Part shown: piece by piece, positions 30,886 to 42,716 of the stretch | How positions within the stretch are numbered: the stretch's first letter is position 1 | How the letters are laid out: every line of letters begins with the position of its first letter | Assembly: GCA_028274465.1 (NCBI GenBank) | Contig: CM051458.1 | Span: 70,898,885-70,962,884, forward strand | Direction of reading: 5' to 3' | Origin: Plantago ovata | Lineage: Eukaryota > Streptophyta > Magnoliopsida > Lamiales > Plantaginaceae | DNA length: 64,000 nt | Notes under the pieces: generated by a model | The model's input: only the letters and a program-made list of their open reading frames with translations | Databases searched by the model: none | Told to the model about the DNA's origin: nothing | Made by a program: the position numbers and the translations under genes

Positions 30886-32402
30886 AATTGATCACGTATA
30901 TACGTATATATTTTGTATGATTTTGTAGATATGTGGATGCAATTGATTCTATGATTAATTCAATTTTCAAAAGTTTTGTTTTTTATATAAATTTAGAATT
31001 TATATTTTTTCAAAAAAAAAAAATTAAAATATTATAAATATTGACCGGGCCACCTACGTGGCGCCGGCGTGCTGTCGGCGTCCCGCGCCTGCATCCGCAG
31101 GTGCCCGGGCGCAGGAACCCGCGCCTGCGGACGCAGGCACCCGTGCGCCGGGCGCCCGCGGCCGCAAGCACGGGACGGGACCTAAGTCCCGTCCCATATT
31201 TTAATATATATATATTTTTTCGGGTCGGACCCAAAATTGAATTTTTGAAAATTTTGAGGATTGAATTTTATATTTGGAATATAAATATGATTTAATTGTA
31301 ATTGTTTTTAACTAGAGGGGTTAAATTTAATTAGTATAAAGTTAAAGGGCTTATTTGTAATTTATCAATTTATTGTTTATTGCAAATTAGTCCTTCTACT
31401 TTTGAATTTTAGATTTAACACCTCTAAGGTTTCAAAAATTATAATTAAGTCCTTCGGGTTTTCGAAAATTGCTACTTGGTCAATAGAATTTTCGATTTTT
31501 CAATCTACTCCAAATTTTTAATTATTTCATAGAGATTATAATTATGGGATTATAATTTTCATAATGAAATTGTGAAGTCATTTGGCATCCACATAGGCTA
31601 CTACTTGTTTTGTTTGCTCGATATGCTATTGTTTGACAATGCATGTTTAAATACCAAGTATTTTACTTTCCGTTCGACCGCTATGCATGCGAGGGTAGGC
31701 GGTGCCCTCTTATATGTTGGACCGCATATTTTATGTATGGGTAGGCGGCACCCATTATGTGCTTGACCGCGTTTAGAACTAGAATGGATAGGCGGCATCC
31801 ATTACGTGTAGACCGCTCATGCATGATGGGTAGGCGACGCCCTTATTTGTTTGTAGATGACTGATAACAACCCTCAAGCGACAAGCCCCAACCAATATAA
31901 GTACAGAAATATATATATGTATGTATTTCTGAGATGCTTTCCATAGGGTGCTTTAATTCTGAACTTTCATTGCGTTTTCTTGTATTGGCGACCTCGTCTT
32001 ACAGACTCGCAGTGATCGTCAGATTAGAGTAAGCCTATGGTTATGACTTACTGCATATTGTATCTAGCAACCTCGATAGGTGCAATATGTAGGGAATCGG
32101 GTTAAATTAGATTTAACAACCAAGAGTTGCGTGACGCAATTGGATAGTCCTACCGGTCATATTATGCTATGCGACCAGCCCCCGTTGGAGTATAGCATAG
32201 TATGGATTTGGATCTTGGCCACTACGGTAACTTGTTGGACATTACCCGTATGTTTGTTTGGGGGCAAGCATATGTGAAAATAGTGGGAGCTAAACAACTA
32301 AAGGACCTTGTTGTATAGTTATGTTGACTGTGTATTTAGAAATAATATTTCAATAGTTGATTTATTATTTTCGTTCTATATTATTTCTCCTGGAAAACCG
32401 AA
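30886..32402 (+). mobile_element. Element C long untranslated leader
   Basis: A 1.5-kb leader between primer site and gag. It is AT-rich except for a very GC-rich island (31041-31195) with overlapping inverted repeats such as GCGCCTGC…GCAGGC and GGGACGGGACC…GTCCCGTCCC. Four tandem hairpins lie at 31691-31844. Short ORFs have no support. Confidence 0.8.
31691..31845 (+). repeat. Four tandem hairpins with conserved loop TAGGCGGYR
   Basis: Copies at 31691-31709, 31737-31755, 31784-31802 and 31826-31844 have stems GAGGG/CCCTC, ATGGG/CCCAT, ATGGA/TCCAT and ATGGG/CCCTT around the loop TAGGCGGTG, TAGGCGGCA (twice) and TAGGCGACG. The first three are followed 10-14 bases later by ACCGC, complementary to GCGG(T) in the loop. 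Confidence 0.85.
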
Positions 32403-33230
32403 ATGGCGAGTATCTCGCTCCGTGCTGTCTTAGAGAAGCAAATTTTGACCGGACCAAACTTCCTAGATTGGATCAAGAATATATGTTTGGTGCTGAGGTA
32501 CGAAAGGATTGATTACGTCTTGGACGAGGCTAATTCCGTGTGTCCCGAGAATCAGACTGCCTATCAAGTTGCTGATTTGGAATCAAGCCAACAAGGCAAA
32601 GTCTGATAAGCATCATGAGGATGCTAGATCCGCGCAGTGTGTTATGCTGGCGGCAATGAGCAATGAGCTGCAGAGGCAACATGAAAGCATGTTGCCGTAT
32701 GAGATGTTGAAGCATCTTGAGGCGGTCTTTAAGACGACAGCTAGAAGTGTTGAATTTGATTTGATCAAAGAGATACACAAATGCAAGCTCAATGAAGGAG
32801 GGAACATGTCTGAACATGTTCTCAAGATGAGAATAAGATCATGGTGATCTTTGTCCTTCAATCATTGTCGAGTTCGTATTCGCAGTTCATCGTTAACCAC
32901 CATGAATGAGAAGGACGTAACACTGCCCGAACTCCATAATCTGCTGAAGACATATGATCAAACTCTTCCTAAGAAGGAAAAGTCGATCATGGTTGTTGGG
33001 CAACCGTCTAACCGAAACCCGAGAAACAAAGGTGTTAAGGGTAAGGGAAAGTCGGGAGCCAAGGCTAACACTTCGAGTGATAAGCCTAAGCGTCTGAACC
33101 AGAAAAGGAAGTTCAAGAGGAGCGGAACGGTACACACAGATGAATGTCTTTTCTGTAAGCAGAAAGGACATTGGAAGAAAGATTGGCCTAAGTTAATGGC
33201 AGATCAAGTTCAGAAGCCACCGACTTCTAG
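32403..33230 (+). pseudogene. Element C Gag with zinc knuckle, frameshifted
   Basis: The ATG at 32403 opens MASISLRAVLEKQILTGPNF, typical of copia Gag. The frame shifts near 32570-32580 to continue with LAAMSNELQRQHESMLPYEM, and again near 32840 to LPELHNLLKTYDQTLP. A basic region leads to the knuckle CLFCKQKGHWKKDW, where the last cysteine is replaced by tryptophan, so zinc binding is probably lost. Confidence 0.85.
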
Positions 33231-33536
33231 CTCAGGTATGTTTGTTATTGAAATGAACATGACTACTTTTGACTCCAATGGTTGGGTATTAGATACAGCC
33301 TGTGGCTCGCACATTTGTAATAATGTGCAGGGGCCCATTGAACACAGGCTAGTCAAGCAAGGTGAAATCGACTTGCATGTTGGGAACAACAATCCAGTTG
33401 AAGCCAAACGCGTTGGACGCTGCAAGATAGATTTACCATCAGGACAATGTTTGGAACTTGATAACGTTTATTTTGTTCCATCTATTGTCAGAAATATTAT
33501 TCCCATTCCATTGTTGGACAATTTGGGTTTTTCCTA
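33231..33536 (+). pseudogene. Element C protease
   Basis: It is in frame with the nucleocapsid part: NGWVLDTACGSHICNNVQG. The usual copia site is D-T/S-G-C(G/S)SHI, and here glycine is replaced by alanine (DTA). ENVYFVPSI-type sequence (DNVYFVPSIVRNI) follows and a stop comes at 33536. The enzyme is likely inactive. Confidence 0.83.
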
Positions 33537-34486
33537 ATACTTGTTATTTTTTCATTAAATGACCAGTATTATGGAAAAGCTCGCTTAGTGAATGGTTTAT
33601 ATATTTTGCAAAGTAGTTTACCTTTATTTCAAATACATAACAAACAACCGTCTTCAAGTACGAAGAATAATCCATCTTATCTATGGCATTGTCGGCTAGG
33701 CCATATAAATGAAACACGGATTCAAAGACTAAGGAAGTTGGGCTACATAGAACCATTTGATTTTGAATCATATGGTACATGTGAATCATGTGTTAAGGGT
33801 AAGATGACGAACAAACCTTTTGCTGGACAAGGTGTTCATGCCACTCGCTGCTTAGAGCTCATACATACCGATGTATGTGGACCTTTTAAAGTCCATGCGC
33901 GTGGGGGTTATCCTTACTTCGTTACCTTTACTGACGATTTCTCAAGGTATGGATATATTTATCTTATGACGAATAAATCCGATTCCCTTGGGGAATTCAA
34001 GGAGTTTCGGAATGAGGTCGAGAATGAATGAACCTAAGGATAGTCACTCTTCGATCAGATCGAGGAGGTGAATGTCTTAGTTAAGAATTTATCGACTACT
34101 TGAAGGTAAATGGAATTCAATCGCAATGGACTCCTCCTGGAACACCACAGTTAAATGGTGTGTCTGAGAGAAGGAATCGAACCCTGTTAGACATGGTGAG
34201 ATCAATGATCGGATTCTCGACTCTTCCAAAACATCTATGGGAATATGCACTACAAACTGCAATCCACATTCTGAACCGTGTTCCATCTAAATCAGTGGAG
34301 AAAACTCCTTATGAGTTATGGAAGGGAAAGAAGCCCTCACTAGGCTATCTTAGACCTTGGGACTGTCTTGCGATAGTCAAACTGATGCTCACTGATAAGT
34401 TAGATGCCAAGGGTGTCAAAGTATATTTCATAGGCTATCCTCGTTAGACGAGAGGCTATGAATTCTATCATGCAGAAGATCACAAG
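33537..34486 (+). pseudogene. Element C integrase
   Basis: The HHCC motif is visible (WHCRLGHIN … CESCVKGK). The catalytic core has HTDVCGPF, FTDDFSRYGY and, after a frame break at about 34030, TPQLNGVSERRNRTLLD carrying the glutamate. A TAG at 34446-34448 interrupts the C-terminal domain (GYPR then TRGYEFYH). The domain order protease-integrase-RT is the copia order. Confidence 0.87.
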
Positions 34487-35872
34487 GTGATAGTGTCTAG
34501 AAACGTCAAGTTTTTAGAAGCAGAATACCTCGAAGAGAGGTTAGATGACATGATAGAACTTGAAGAAATTCAAGACTTTGACACGCGCGAACATGAGTTC
34601 TCTAAATCTTCTGATTTGGACTCAGGTTCAGTGGGAGCTTTCGAAGCAGACAAGGGTAATGATATGACACTTGCTAGGCATGTCATAGTCAGTGGGAGTC
34701 CTGTGATTAGATCAACAGTTGAAACCACACCAATAGAACCCGTTGTCAATCAAACTGTGCAACAAGTTGCACAAGAGCAGCCTCCCGCTACGGAACAGGG
34801 TCGCGGGGCGCGACCAGCTGCATCAGTGCCCACTGATAATGTTCGTGTTACACGAAGCCAGAAAGGAAAAGCACCATAACCAGTCGAGCTCCGTAGGTCG
34901 AAGAGGATCCTAAAAGGACCTCAAAAGCCGAGCCTTATGATAGAAGACATCAGTGAACTTGATGTCGGCTTATCAGATCGGGAAGATCCCGAGACCTACA
35001 AAGAGGCAATAATTGATATTGACTCAGACAAATGGCAAGAGGCCATGGAATTGGAAATGGACTTCATGTACCTGAACCAAGTTTGGAACTTGGTAGACTT
35101 GCCCCAAGGGGTTAGACCTATTAGGTGCAAATGGGTCTTTAAACGAAAGACAAATGCCGATGGCAAGGTACAAACGCACAAGGCTAGACTTGTGGCGAAA
35201 GGATACACGCGAAGGTATGGCATCGATTACGAGGAAACCTTTTCACCGGTAGCAAAATTGAAGTCCATTCGAATTCTACTTGCGATAGCTGCCTACTATG
35301 ATTATGATATCTGGCAGATGGATGTAAAGACTGTCTTCCTCATTGACAACCTTGAGGAAGAGGTCTATATGGTACAGCCGGAAGGTTTTATTAGTAAAAC
35401 CAGGCCGACTGCTGTATGCAAATTACAAAGATCCATCTGTGGGCTAAAGCAAGCGTCTAGGAGCTGGAATATCCGCTTTGATGAAGCTGTCAAATTGTTT
35501 GACTTCATCAGAAGCAAGGAAGATCCCTGTGTCTACACTAGGCACAACGACAAGGGAGTCGTTTTCATGATCATCTATGTTGATGACATTTTGATCATGG
35601 GAAACAATGTCTCTATGCTAGAAGAGACTAAAGTTTGGTTATCAAGTACCTTCTCAATGAAGGACTTGGATGAAGCGAACTACATCCTAGGGATCAAGAT
35701 CTATAGAGATAGATCCAAGAGGATGTTAGGATTGACACAGTCCACCTACATCGACAAAATACTAAAGCGTTCTAAGATGGACGACTCAAAGAGAGGCTTT
35801 CTCCCAGCTAGGCATGGGATTGTCTTATCAGTTAAGGATAGTCCTAAATTGATGAAGAGAGAAATGCAATGA
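34487..35872 (+). pseudogene. Element C reverse transcriptase
   Basis: After a variable linker (stop at about 34877) the RT reads VWNLVDLPQGVRPIRCKWVF, HKARLVAKGYTRRYGIDYEE, WQMDVKTVFLIDNLEEEVYM (usually KTAFLNG), LQRSICGLKQASRSWN and catalytic YVDDILIMGNN near 35574. It ends at 35872 by a small frameshift. Wording of the motifs is closest to Angela/Tork-type copia (recalled; moderate). Confidence 0.9.
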
Positions 35873-36561
35873 GTCGTGTGCTCTATGCTTCGGCAGTAGG
35901 GTCTATAATGTATGCAATGAATTGCACAAGGCCCGATGTGGCATATGCGCTTAGTGTCACTTGTCGACACCAACAGAATCCAGGAGTACCTCACTGGACT
36001 GCTGTAAAGAACATTCTTAAGTACCTTCGACGGACTAAAGAGATGTTCTTGGTGTTTGGTGGAGAACAAGAATTAAAGATGTCTGGTTATGTCGACGCTG
36101 GATTTGAATCAGATCCTGATGACTTTAAGTCACAGACAGGATACGTATTCAAATTGAACGGAGGAGCTATTTGTTGGAAGAGTCCTAAGCAAGCCACAAT
36201 TGCTTACTCATCCACAGAAGTCGAGTACATTGCTGGATCAGAAGCTTCGAAAGAAGCTGTCTGGATTTCAGAGTTCTTGAAGAAATTGAGGGTTGTTCCT
36301 GCTCCTAGTCCAATAACGATTTATTGGGACAATACGGGCGTCGTCGCTCAAGCGAAGGAGCCTAGATCTACAAACAAGAACAAACATGTACTTAGAAATT
36401 ATCACGTTATACGTGAGATTATTGATAGAGGAGAAGTTAGTATAGAACGTGTCTCTACCACGGACAACGTGGCAGATCCTTTCACCAAGGTCTTATCAGT
36501 GGAAGTCCACTTAAGACATTATGCTAATCTGGGTATTAGGCATAAAGGTGACTGGCTCTAG
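35869..36561 (+). pseudogene. Element C RT-RNase H end
   Basis: YASAVGSIMYAMNCTRPDVA, FKSQTGYVFKLNGGAICWKS, AYSSTEVEYIAGSEASKEAV, then YWDNTGVVAQAKEP and NVADPFTKVL. It is open to its natural stop at 36559-36561. The frame is offset from the RT frame, so pol is broken here too. Confidence 0.9.
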
Positions 36562-36657
36562 TCCAAGTGGGAGATTGATAGTGTATATGTCCTAGAGACA
36601 GTCCTTATTAAGGGCATGGAGCCCTTATAGAGGGCATATATGTACTATTACACAGGT
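36562..36657 (+). mobile_element. Element C polypurine tract and 82-bp stub of 3' LTR
   Basis: PPT CCAAGTGGGAGAT, then LTR start TGATAGTG at 36576. Identity with the C LTR (29298 downward) stops at ACACAGG (36657). Confidence 0.85.
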
Positions 36658-37123
36658 CAACGTAATATGATATATGTTTGTCGTTTTACTATTGAGTATC
36701 GCTTTCATATTTATATTACACCAGACATGCAGCATGTCATATCTCTATTTCTGTGTGTATTGATATTAAACATGTCCCCTCAGATAGATGACCGATCACA
36801 CAGATAGTGGGATCTATGTGAGTTATCATCTATCCCAAACTCTCCCTAGTCGAGGTTCATCTCGGATGTAGGGGTCTGAATGAACCAGATGAGACTAGTA
36901 TGCGTGGAGGTTATACTTGTTGGAGCAAGTGTGAGCCGATCCCATGACCACGGAACGGATTGTTGGACAATCGAGAAACGTTCCCATAACTGCGCATAGT
37001 TGTTCGAAGAATGATTATCGAACAATGGAAGTACCCACCGGACACTCCCATCGATGTATACTCTACACCGAAGTGTCTATGGGAACCGGTAAGTTGTCGA
37101 AGTGATGCCAGTCGTCCTTTGGA
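36658..37123. other. Unassigned non-coding segment, LTR-like
   Basis: About 466 bp between the C LTR stub and the D LTR. It does not match the C LTR. Phrases such as TTGTTGGAGCAAGTGTGAGC and short inverted repeats resemble copia LTR interiors (recalled, weak). No ORF. Confidence 0.4.
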
Positions 37124-39494
37124 TGTAACGGTACCGGTTTTTTAAAAACAAAATAATTTCTTGAAAAGAGAAAATCCGAAATAATTTTAAAAACAACGGT
37201 CGGCAATAAATGCCATAATAATATTTGACGCTCACAGCGCTAACAAATCAAGTAAATATCCAATAGTAACTTAGGAATCAAATGAATAACAACGATTGAA
37301 GACAGTGAAAAGTTTCATCTTCTTATTTTGAAATAAATTCCCAAAGACACCCCAGACCCTTCTCTCAGTCGCTGGCATCCTACTCGCGTGCATCCTGAAG
37401 GAAGGAATTTTGAAAACAAAGAGAGTGTGAGATAAAGGATCTCAGTGAGGTTCTAAGTTAACGAACAGAAAATAAACAGTTTTTGAAATCAAAATCCTTT
37501 TCAGCAAATGACATAACAAACAGAACAGGTAACAGAACAGAAAGACAAAACAGATAAGTCGATGTCCGTTGGTGCAGCCCGCATTATTGCTCCTACTCCC
37601 AATAGCCCTTATAGCTCCCTCCAGAGGGTATACAAATCCGAACAGAAACAGAAACCCCCGTGTACTTTGGGGAAACAGAACCTACGACCCTAATAGACCT
37701 CAGCGACTTCTGCCTCGCGTCTAAAAGGGATTAGACTAGGCAATAACCAAGCAAACCCGATAGTCCTCTACTACCCAAGTCTACCTAGTTACGACCTAAT
37801 CGACCGGTCACACAGGAACAGACAGAATAGATACAGATACAGAACAAACAGATACGGATAACCAAACACCAAGAAGTGTTCCTGCAGTAAAGTTAATCCA
37901 GAACAGAGTAGCAATAAACAAAGAAAGTAAATAGTCATACTTAGGACTTAGTTACTTTTACGCGGAAGCATACGGTATAACAGAATATATAGTAATAGAT
38001 ACAGCTTGTCACATAGCCTTCCAGTTTTTCGCAAATAGATAAGTTTTGGGGTGAACACTCACCTCAACTTGAAAGCAAAAGTCTTCAACGAGCAGCGAAC
38101 TTATGAGCTAACGAACGACGGAGAACCTAAACAGAAAGTATCTAGTTACTAACTAGAAGTTGAACGAAAGCTAAACGAATGAAAATAAAAATATCGGTAA
38201 AGAAGTGGCAAAGGAAGGGCTCGAACTCGGGACCTCTAAGTTAGTCACACACCCTTAACCAACTAAGCTAAAAGGTAAATCATTACTCAATTCACCAAAA
38301 CAAGAACTAATAACTTACTAGCTTTTAGAAAACGATTTAAATTCAGATTACAAAATTACCAGAATACCCTCAACAGTAAATTGCAAAACAGTACTATAGT
38401 TTCTACAATCTTCAGAATAGTCATTAAAAGAAGCTCGTTTTAACAGTTTAGTCTGGAGGTTGTGAAGTTACTAATTTACCCTTAACTAGTATTTGCAAAA
38501 AGGTCCTTCAAGTTTTAGTCTTTTACAAAACAGTCCTCAAGTTTCTTAAATAATTACACCAAAGTCCAAGTCAGTCAATAGACGAGGTCAACTGTCCAGA
38601 TTCGGTCAACAAACGTAGTCAAGGTCAAACAGTCAACCAAGTTCAAACTTAACAATCGTAAAACACCATAGTTCTACCCTAGTCCCGGTTCTCAATTCAG
38701 TTCGAGGTTCAAACGAGGTCCAGAAATAAAGGCAGAACATGGCAGGGGCAAAAAGGGCATAAAAAAAGAAAACGATCAGAAGAACGGGGCTTTACCTTCG
38801 AATGAACTGGAATAGAGGGAACTGTGATTCAAACAAAAACGAAGGGATTACAATCGAGATCTCATAACTAATTGAATTCCGAATTAACCGAAACATAGAT
38901 TCACGACTTACCGGAACGGAATTGAAAAAGCCAAGCACAAACCGGACTGCAAACGGATCGGAAACGGAACGGGTAGGAATCAAACTGTGATTCAATGAAA
39001 ACCAAGAGATCAAAATCCAGATCTCAGTCGAATTCGAATCCAACAAACAAAAACAGAATCGCACGAAACTTACCTGAACCGAAATGGAGCGAACAACAGC
39101 TGGGTTGAAGCGTATCGAGGTGGAGCCGAGCAGGTACGGGACAAAACGGAGTCGGAGCCCGCAAGAACGGAGCCACGGACGGAAAGGAACAGAACAGAGC
39201 AAGGTAGCTCCGATTTGGTTGATGACGGACGATGGGCGATGATGATTTGATGAGGATGGATCGAACGGCGCTTGGCGGAATGGATCGATCGATCCGGACA
39301 GTACGGAACGATGTGGCGGCGACGCGGCGAGACGCGGCGGTGGCGCTGCGAGACGCGGCGGCGGCGCGGCGAAACGCGAAGATGGCGGCGCACAAATCGG
39401 AGACAGAACGGCGCACGGCTGCACGGCGAACAGAGTCGGAGCACGACGGCGGGGCGAGACGGACCAGAATAGCAGCAGCAATCTTCTTCTCTCT

Positions 39495-39529
<35 letters not shown>

Positions 39530-39846
39530 CCTTTCTTTGTTTTGACGGACGATAGAATGAAGAAGATGGAGATAACGATTTAGGGTTAGGGTTTAGTAAC
39601 TGGGCCGGTCAAAGGGTAGAAGACTGGGCCACATAAATGGGCGAAAAGGAGTCAAAGAGTCCAATCTTTCTAGCTCGGTCCAAATGCAACGAAACGAACT
39701 CGTTTACGCGAAAATAATTAAATAATTATCGAATAAATAATTTACTCCGATAATTAATTAATTAAATTAAATAATTAAATAATAAAATAACAAATAAATA
39801 AAATAAATAAAAATAAATAAATAAATAAAAAATACGGGGCGTTACA
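37124..39846 (-). mobile_element. Element D LTR 1
   Basis: 2.72 kb with termini TGTAACG…CGTTACA. On the minus strand it starts TGTAACGCCCCGTATTT directly after the PPT-like AAGGGTGGTGGAG. It holds (A/T)-rich AAAT repeats (39720-39835), a CTTT microsatellite (39500-39535), a telo-box region (39578-39597) and a tRNA-like segment (38206-38277). Arg/Pro-rich reading frames at 38792-39481 recur in LTR 2 only as shifted and broken versions, so I do not treat them as genes. Confidence 0.9.
38206..38277 (-). repeat. tRNA-like segment inside D LTR 1
   Basis: The minus strand shows an A-box-like TAGCTTAGTTGG and B-box-like GAGTTCGAGCC, 40 bases apart, in a 72-bp block. It recurs at 47165-47238 and 58781-58850. 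The cloverleaf is imperfect, so it is not a functional tRNA gene. Confidence 0.6.
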
Positions 39847-41806
39847 CTCCACCACCCTTACAAGAAGTTTCGTCCTCGAAACTTAACTAGCGTAGAACTA
39901 ACGAACGTGGAACGGAGAAACGAATGTCTTCAAACTTCAAACGTCGGGTCAAACGAACACGTTCGCAAGTCGAAGGTTAAAAGAATCCGTAGCTAACCTA
40001 AAGGAGTTAAAGCTTGCCTCTTCAACCAGAACCTCCAACTAATGATCCTTGCTAAATAGTCGATAGCTTAACCCTCAAGTGAATCTATCATTTAGCCACA
40101 CTTGCCGAGGAGGTCTCATGTCCGATCATACTATAAGCTCTTGGCACCACTTCCCTGGCTCGTAAATGTCTTGCCTCCAGAGTTTCCTTCTTCAGCCAGA
40201 GAGTTGCGTCTCGGACAAGCACTAATTTTATGCTTCTTGCTGCCACAAGCCACACAACACCTTTTCCCTCCAGCAGTTCTCCTTCTCATGAGTTGCTTCT
40301 CCGCAGAGGTTGAGATTTCTCCTAGTTAACTCTCCAGTATAATCAACGAGTTGACGAGGTCGACTTTGCCGCTAATTTCGAGCATACTTGGATGGAAACG
40401 GACGATCCTTGTTATCCTTGCTTCTCATGTGATCAAAACGTCTTTTCCATATCGATGAGGTTCATAGCGCTCAAGCTCTCCTAAACCATTCTACACTTCA
40501 GCAGCCCTTTTCACATCTTTCGTGTAGGTTGACATCTCGATCCCGAACAAGCAGAATCGAATCTCTGATTTCAAACCCTTCACGAAAAGTCGTATCTTCT
40601 CCCTCTCGTCAATTTGAAGGTGTGGTACGTACTTCAACAGTCGTGTGAACTCGGCGACGGTCATTCCACCTTGCAGCAAATTGTGAAACTCGTCCATTCC
40701 ACCTTCTCGGACCAAACGAGGCACGAACTTGTCAGTGAACTCCCTCTCGAAATTCGCCCACGTGCGATCAACTTGGTCTTGTCTCCACTTTGCGTTTACG
40801 GTTCTCCACCAATTTCGCGGTTCTTTGCCAAATTGAAAAGCTTCTAACTCAATCCTCCTTTCGTCAGGGTAGTGCAAGATCTAGAACAAACTCTCCATGC
40901 TCTCAAGTCAAAACTCGGCCTTTCGCGCATTTGGTGCTCATCGAATCTCTTCGGTTGGGAACGAGCAAATCGTTTGACTGCTTGGTCGACCGCTAGTGGT
41001 GGTGACAGTGTGACCGGATGAGCAGGGGGCGGCCTAGCGTTGCGCATGCTCTCACTGATGTTGCCCAAAGCTGCGATGATCCGCTCCACTTGGTCTTGAG
41101 TGTCAACACTGTTGTTGTTGCAATTGTCGGTGCTGCCGTTACCGCGAGTGTTGTTTCTTGGAGGCCATCCCATCGCAATTAGTCTAAGATCAGTAATGTG
41201 ATTAACGTCCTCAAGCGTGGAGTAGTGGACTAAGGTACTAACTTAAGGTCAAACTAACGTGAACGAATAAGAGACGCGTAAACGTAAACAAAATTACTAA
41301 AGTCAAATTCTAACTAGAGGGTCAATAGGATGATAGCAACTAATCAACAATTAAATCCTCGAGTGTGTCTAACCTAGCATGCAAGGCATACATAAACTGA
41401 AAAGCAAAGATAAAGCATAGGTAGCAAATTCATATGCGGCGTAAAAGATTCTTAAACATTAAGCATGCAATAAAAGCGTTCTCTCATAAAGTGATCAGTC
41501 ATTTGACCTCGGTTAACATGAATCACTTAAACAGTCGGCCGCCTGCCAGTGATTTATGTCGAGTTTGGTTAAACAATAGATTACTGTATGACAAAACCAA
41601 GCAAGATCATGTATGAACTTCAATAAGTAAATTAAATGCATATATAAGTGTTTAAACCTTAAAACATGCCTCAAATGACATTATAGTACATACTTTTAAA
41701 CAAATACTCATGCATTTAGAAGAAACAATATATCGCCTTAAAGAAAACGAACAAAGCAGAAATAGGAAGCTTGTGAACTTAGTAGAAGTTAAACAGAATG
41801 AACAAC
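39847..41806 (-). mobile_element. Element D body 1, major part
   Basis: The minus-strand internal region begins with the PPT (39847-39861) and contains only remnants of gag. It continues after B3 at 45861-46070. The total body is about 2.17 kb. No protease, RT or integrase, so D is a gag-only (TR-GAG-like) gypsy derivative. Confidence 0.85.
40491..41173 (-). pseudogene. Element D gag, copy 1
   Basis: MGWPPRNNTRGNGSTDN and DQVERIIAALGNISESMRNA align with F Gag. A frameshift near 40870 separates this from HYPDERRIELEAFQFGKEPR, NWWRTVNAKWRQDQVDRTWA and YVPHLQIDEREKIRLFVKGL. Decayed zinc knuckles follow at about 40230-40330 (CVACGSKKHKISAC readable in one frame). The same lesions occur in copy 2. 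Confidence 0.85.
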
Positions 41807-42716
41807 TGATGAACGCGAGTTTGTCAGGTCCCGGTTCAGTCAAATAAATTTGTTATTTAGCCAAAGGCAATCCACAACTACAACGAAAACCGTAGTGTAG
41901 CAGTAGAATGACTCGAGTGTTGTTCTCTCAGGACTCTAACTAGCTTTATCTATTTAAAAAGAGAATATGAAACAGCAGACAGATAGCAATAGGGGGTTTT
42001 CTAGCAGATAATGGAGATTGGTGATAGTATGGTCCTTCTTAACATAATGGGTCCATAATCATGCATAAATTTCTCGGTCTTGCATAGAGATCTTTGAATC
42101 AATCTAGTGTCCTGTTGCAAGTATTAAGCACTACGAAGATAATTTGGTCTGACTAGTCAATCACGATTGTCCTAATGTGTTCCGTAATTATTCAACACTA
42201 CGAAGATAATTGGTCTGATGGTCGACTAGTGTCCAATTGTGCATAATAATCAATACAACATACGAGAATTTTGGTTACAACTGATCAACGAAATAAAGCA
42301 ATGACACGGAGTATAATGCGCGATATAGCCATTAGCATGATTATCTTCCCTCGCTAAGAATTCACATACTACCACCAATGATAAATTTAGCTACTCATAA
42401 TAGGCATGCAATCAACATAAATCATAGAAGAAAACATGTTGAAAGAATATAAAATAAGTAGAATAAAACTGTAAGATACAAAGTTACCGAAGGTTGTCAG
42501 TCTCCGGATGATTGCCATCCTACAAGCTCCAAACTGCTATGAAAAAGTATCCCCTAAGCTACAGAACTCCCAGGACAGGCCCCGGGAAGTTCCTACCTAA
42601 AACCATAGAGAGAGGTGAGAAAGTAGGTCTGGAAAGATATGATTTTCGGAGAAAAACTGAGCACTATATATAGGCCCCAAAAAACTGTGGGGCGGTTAGC
42701 CCCACACGGGGCCGTT
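41807..42716 (-). mobile_element. B3 3' LTR, U3 deleted
   Basis: It matches 44563-45480 (R/U5 and TATA region, one GGGGCGGTTAGCCCC palindrome) and then jumps into protease coding sequence at about 42716. Confidence 0.9.

Noticed and set aside
31691..31845. CRISPR-like array
   Set aside because: The units are short, imperfect palindromes with related spacers in a copia leader of a plant genome; there are no cas genes.
38206..38277. A functional tRNA gene
   Set aside because: Only A- and B-box-like motifs are present; T-arm and acceptor pairing fail, and the block is part of an LTR present in three copies.
38792..39481. Long Arg/Pro-rich minus-strand frames in D LTR 1 (and 47844-48432 in LTR 2)
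   Set aside because: They lie wholly inside LTRs, overlap open frames on both strands caused by GC-rich simple sequence, and break differently in LTR 2. No domain is recognisable.
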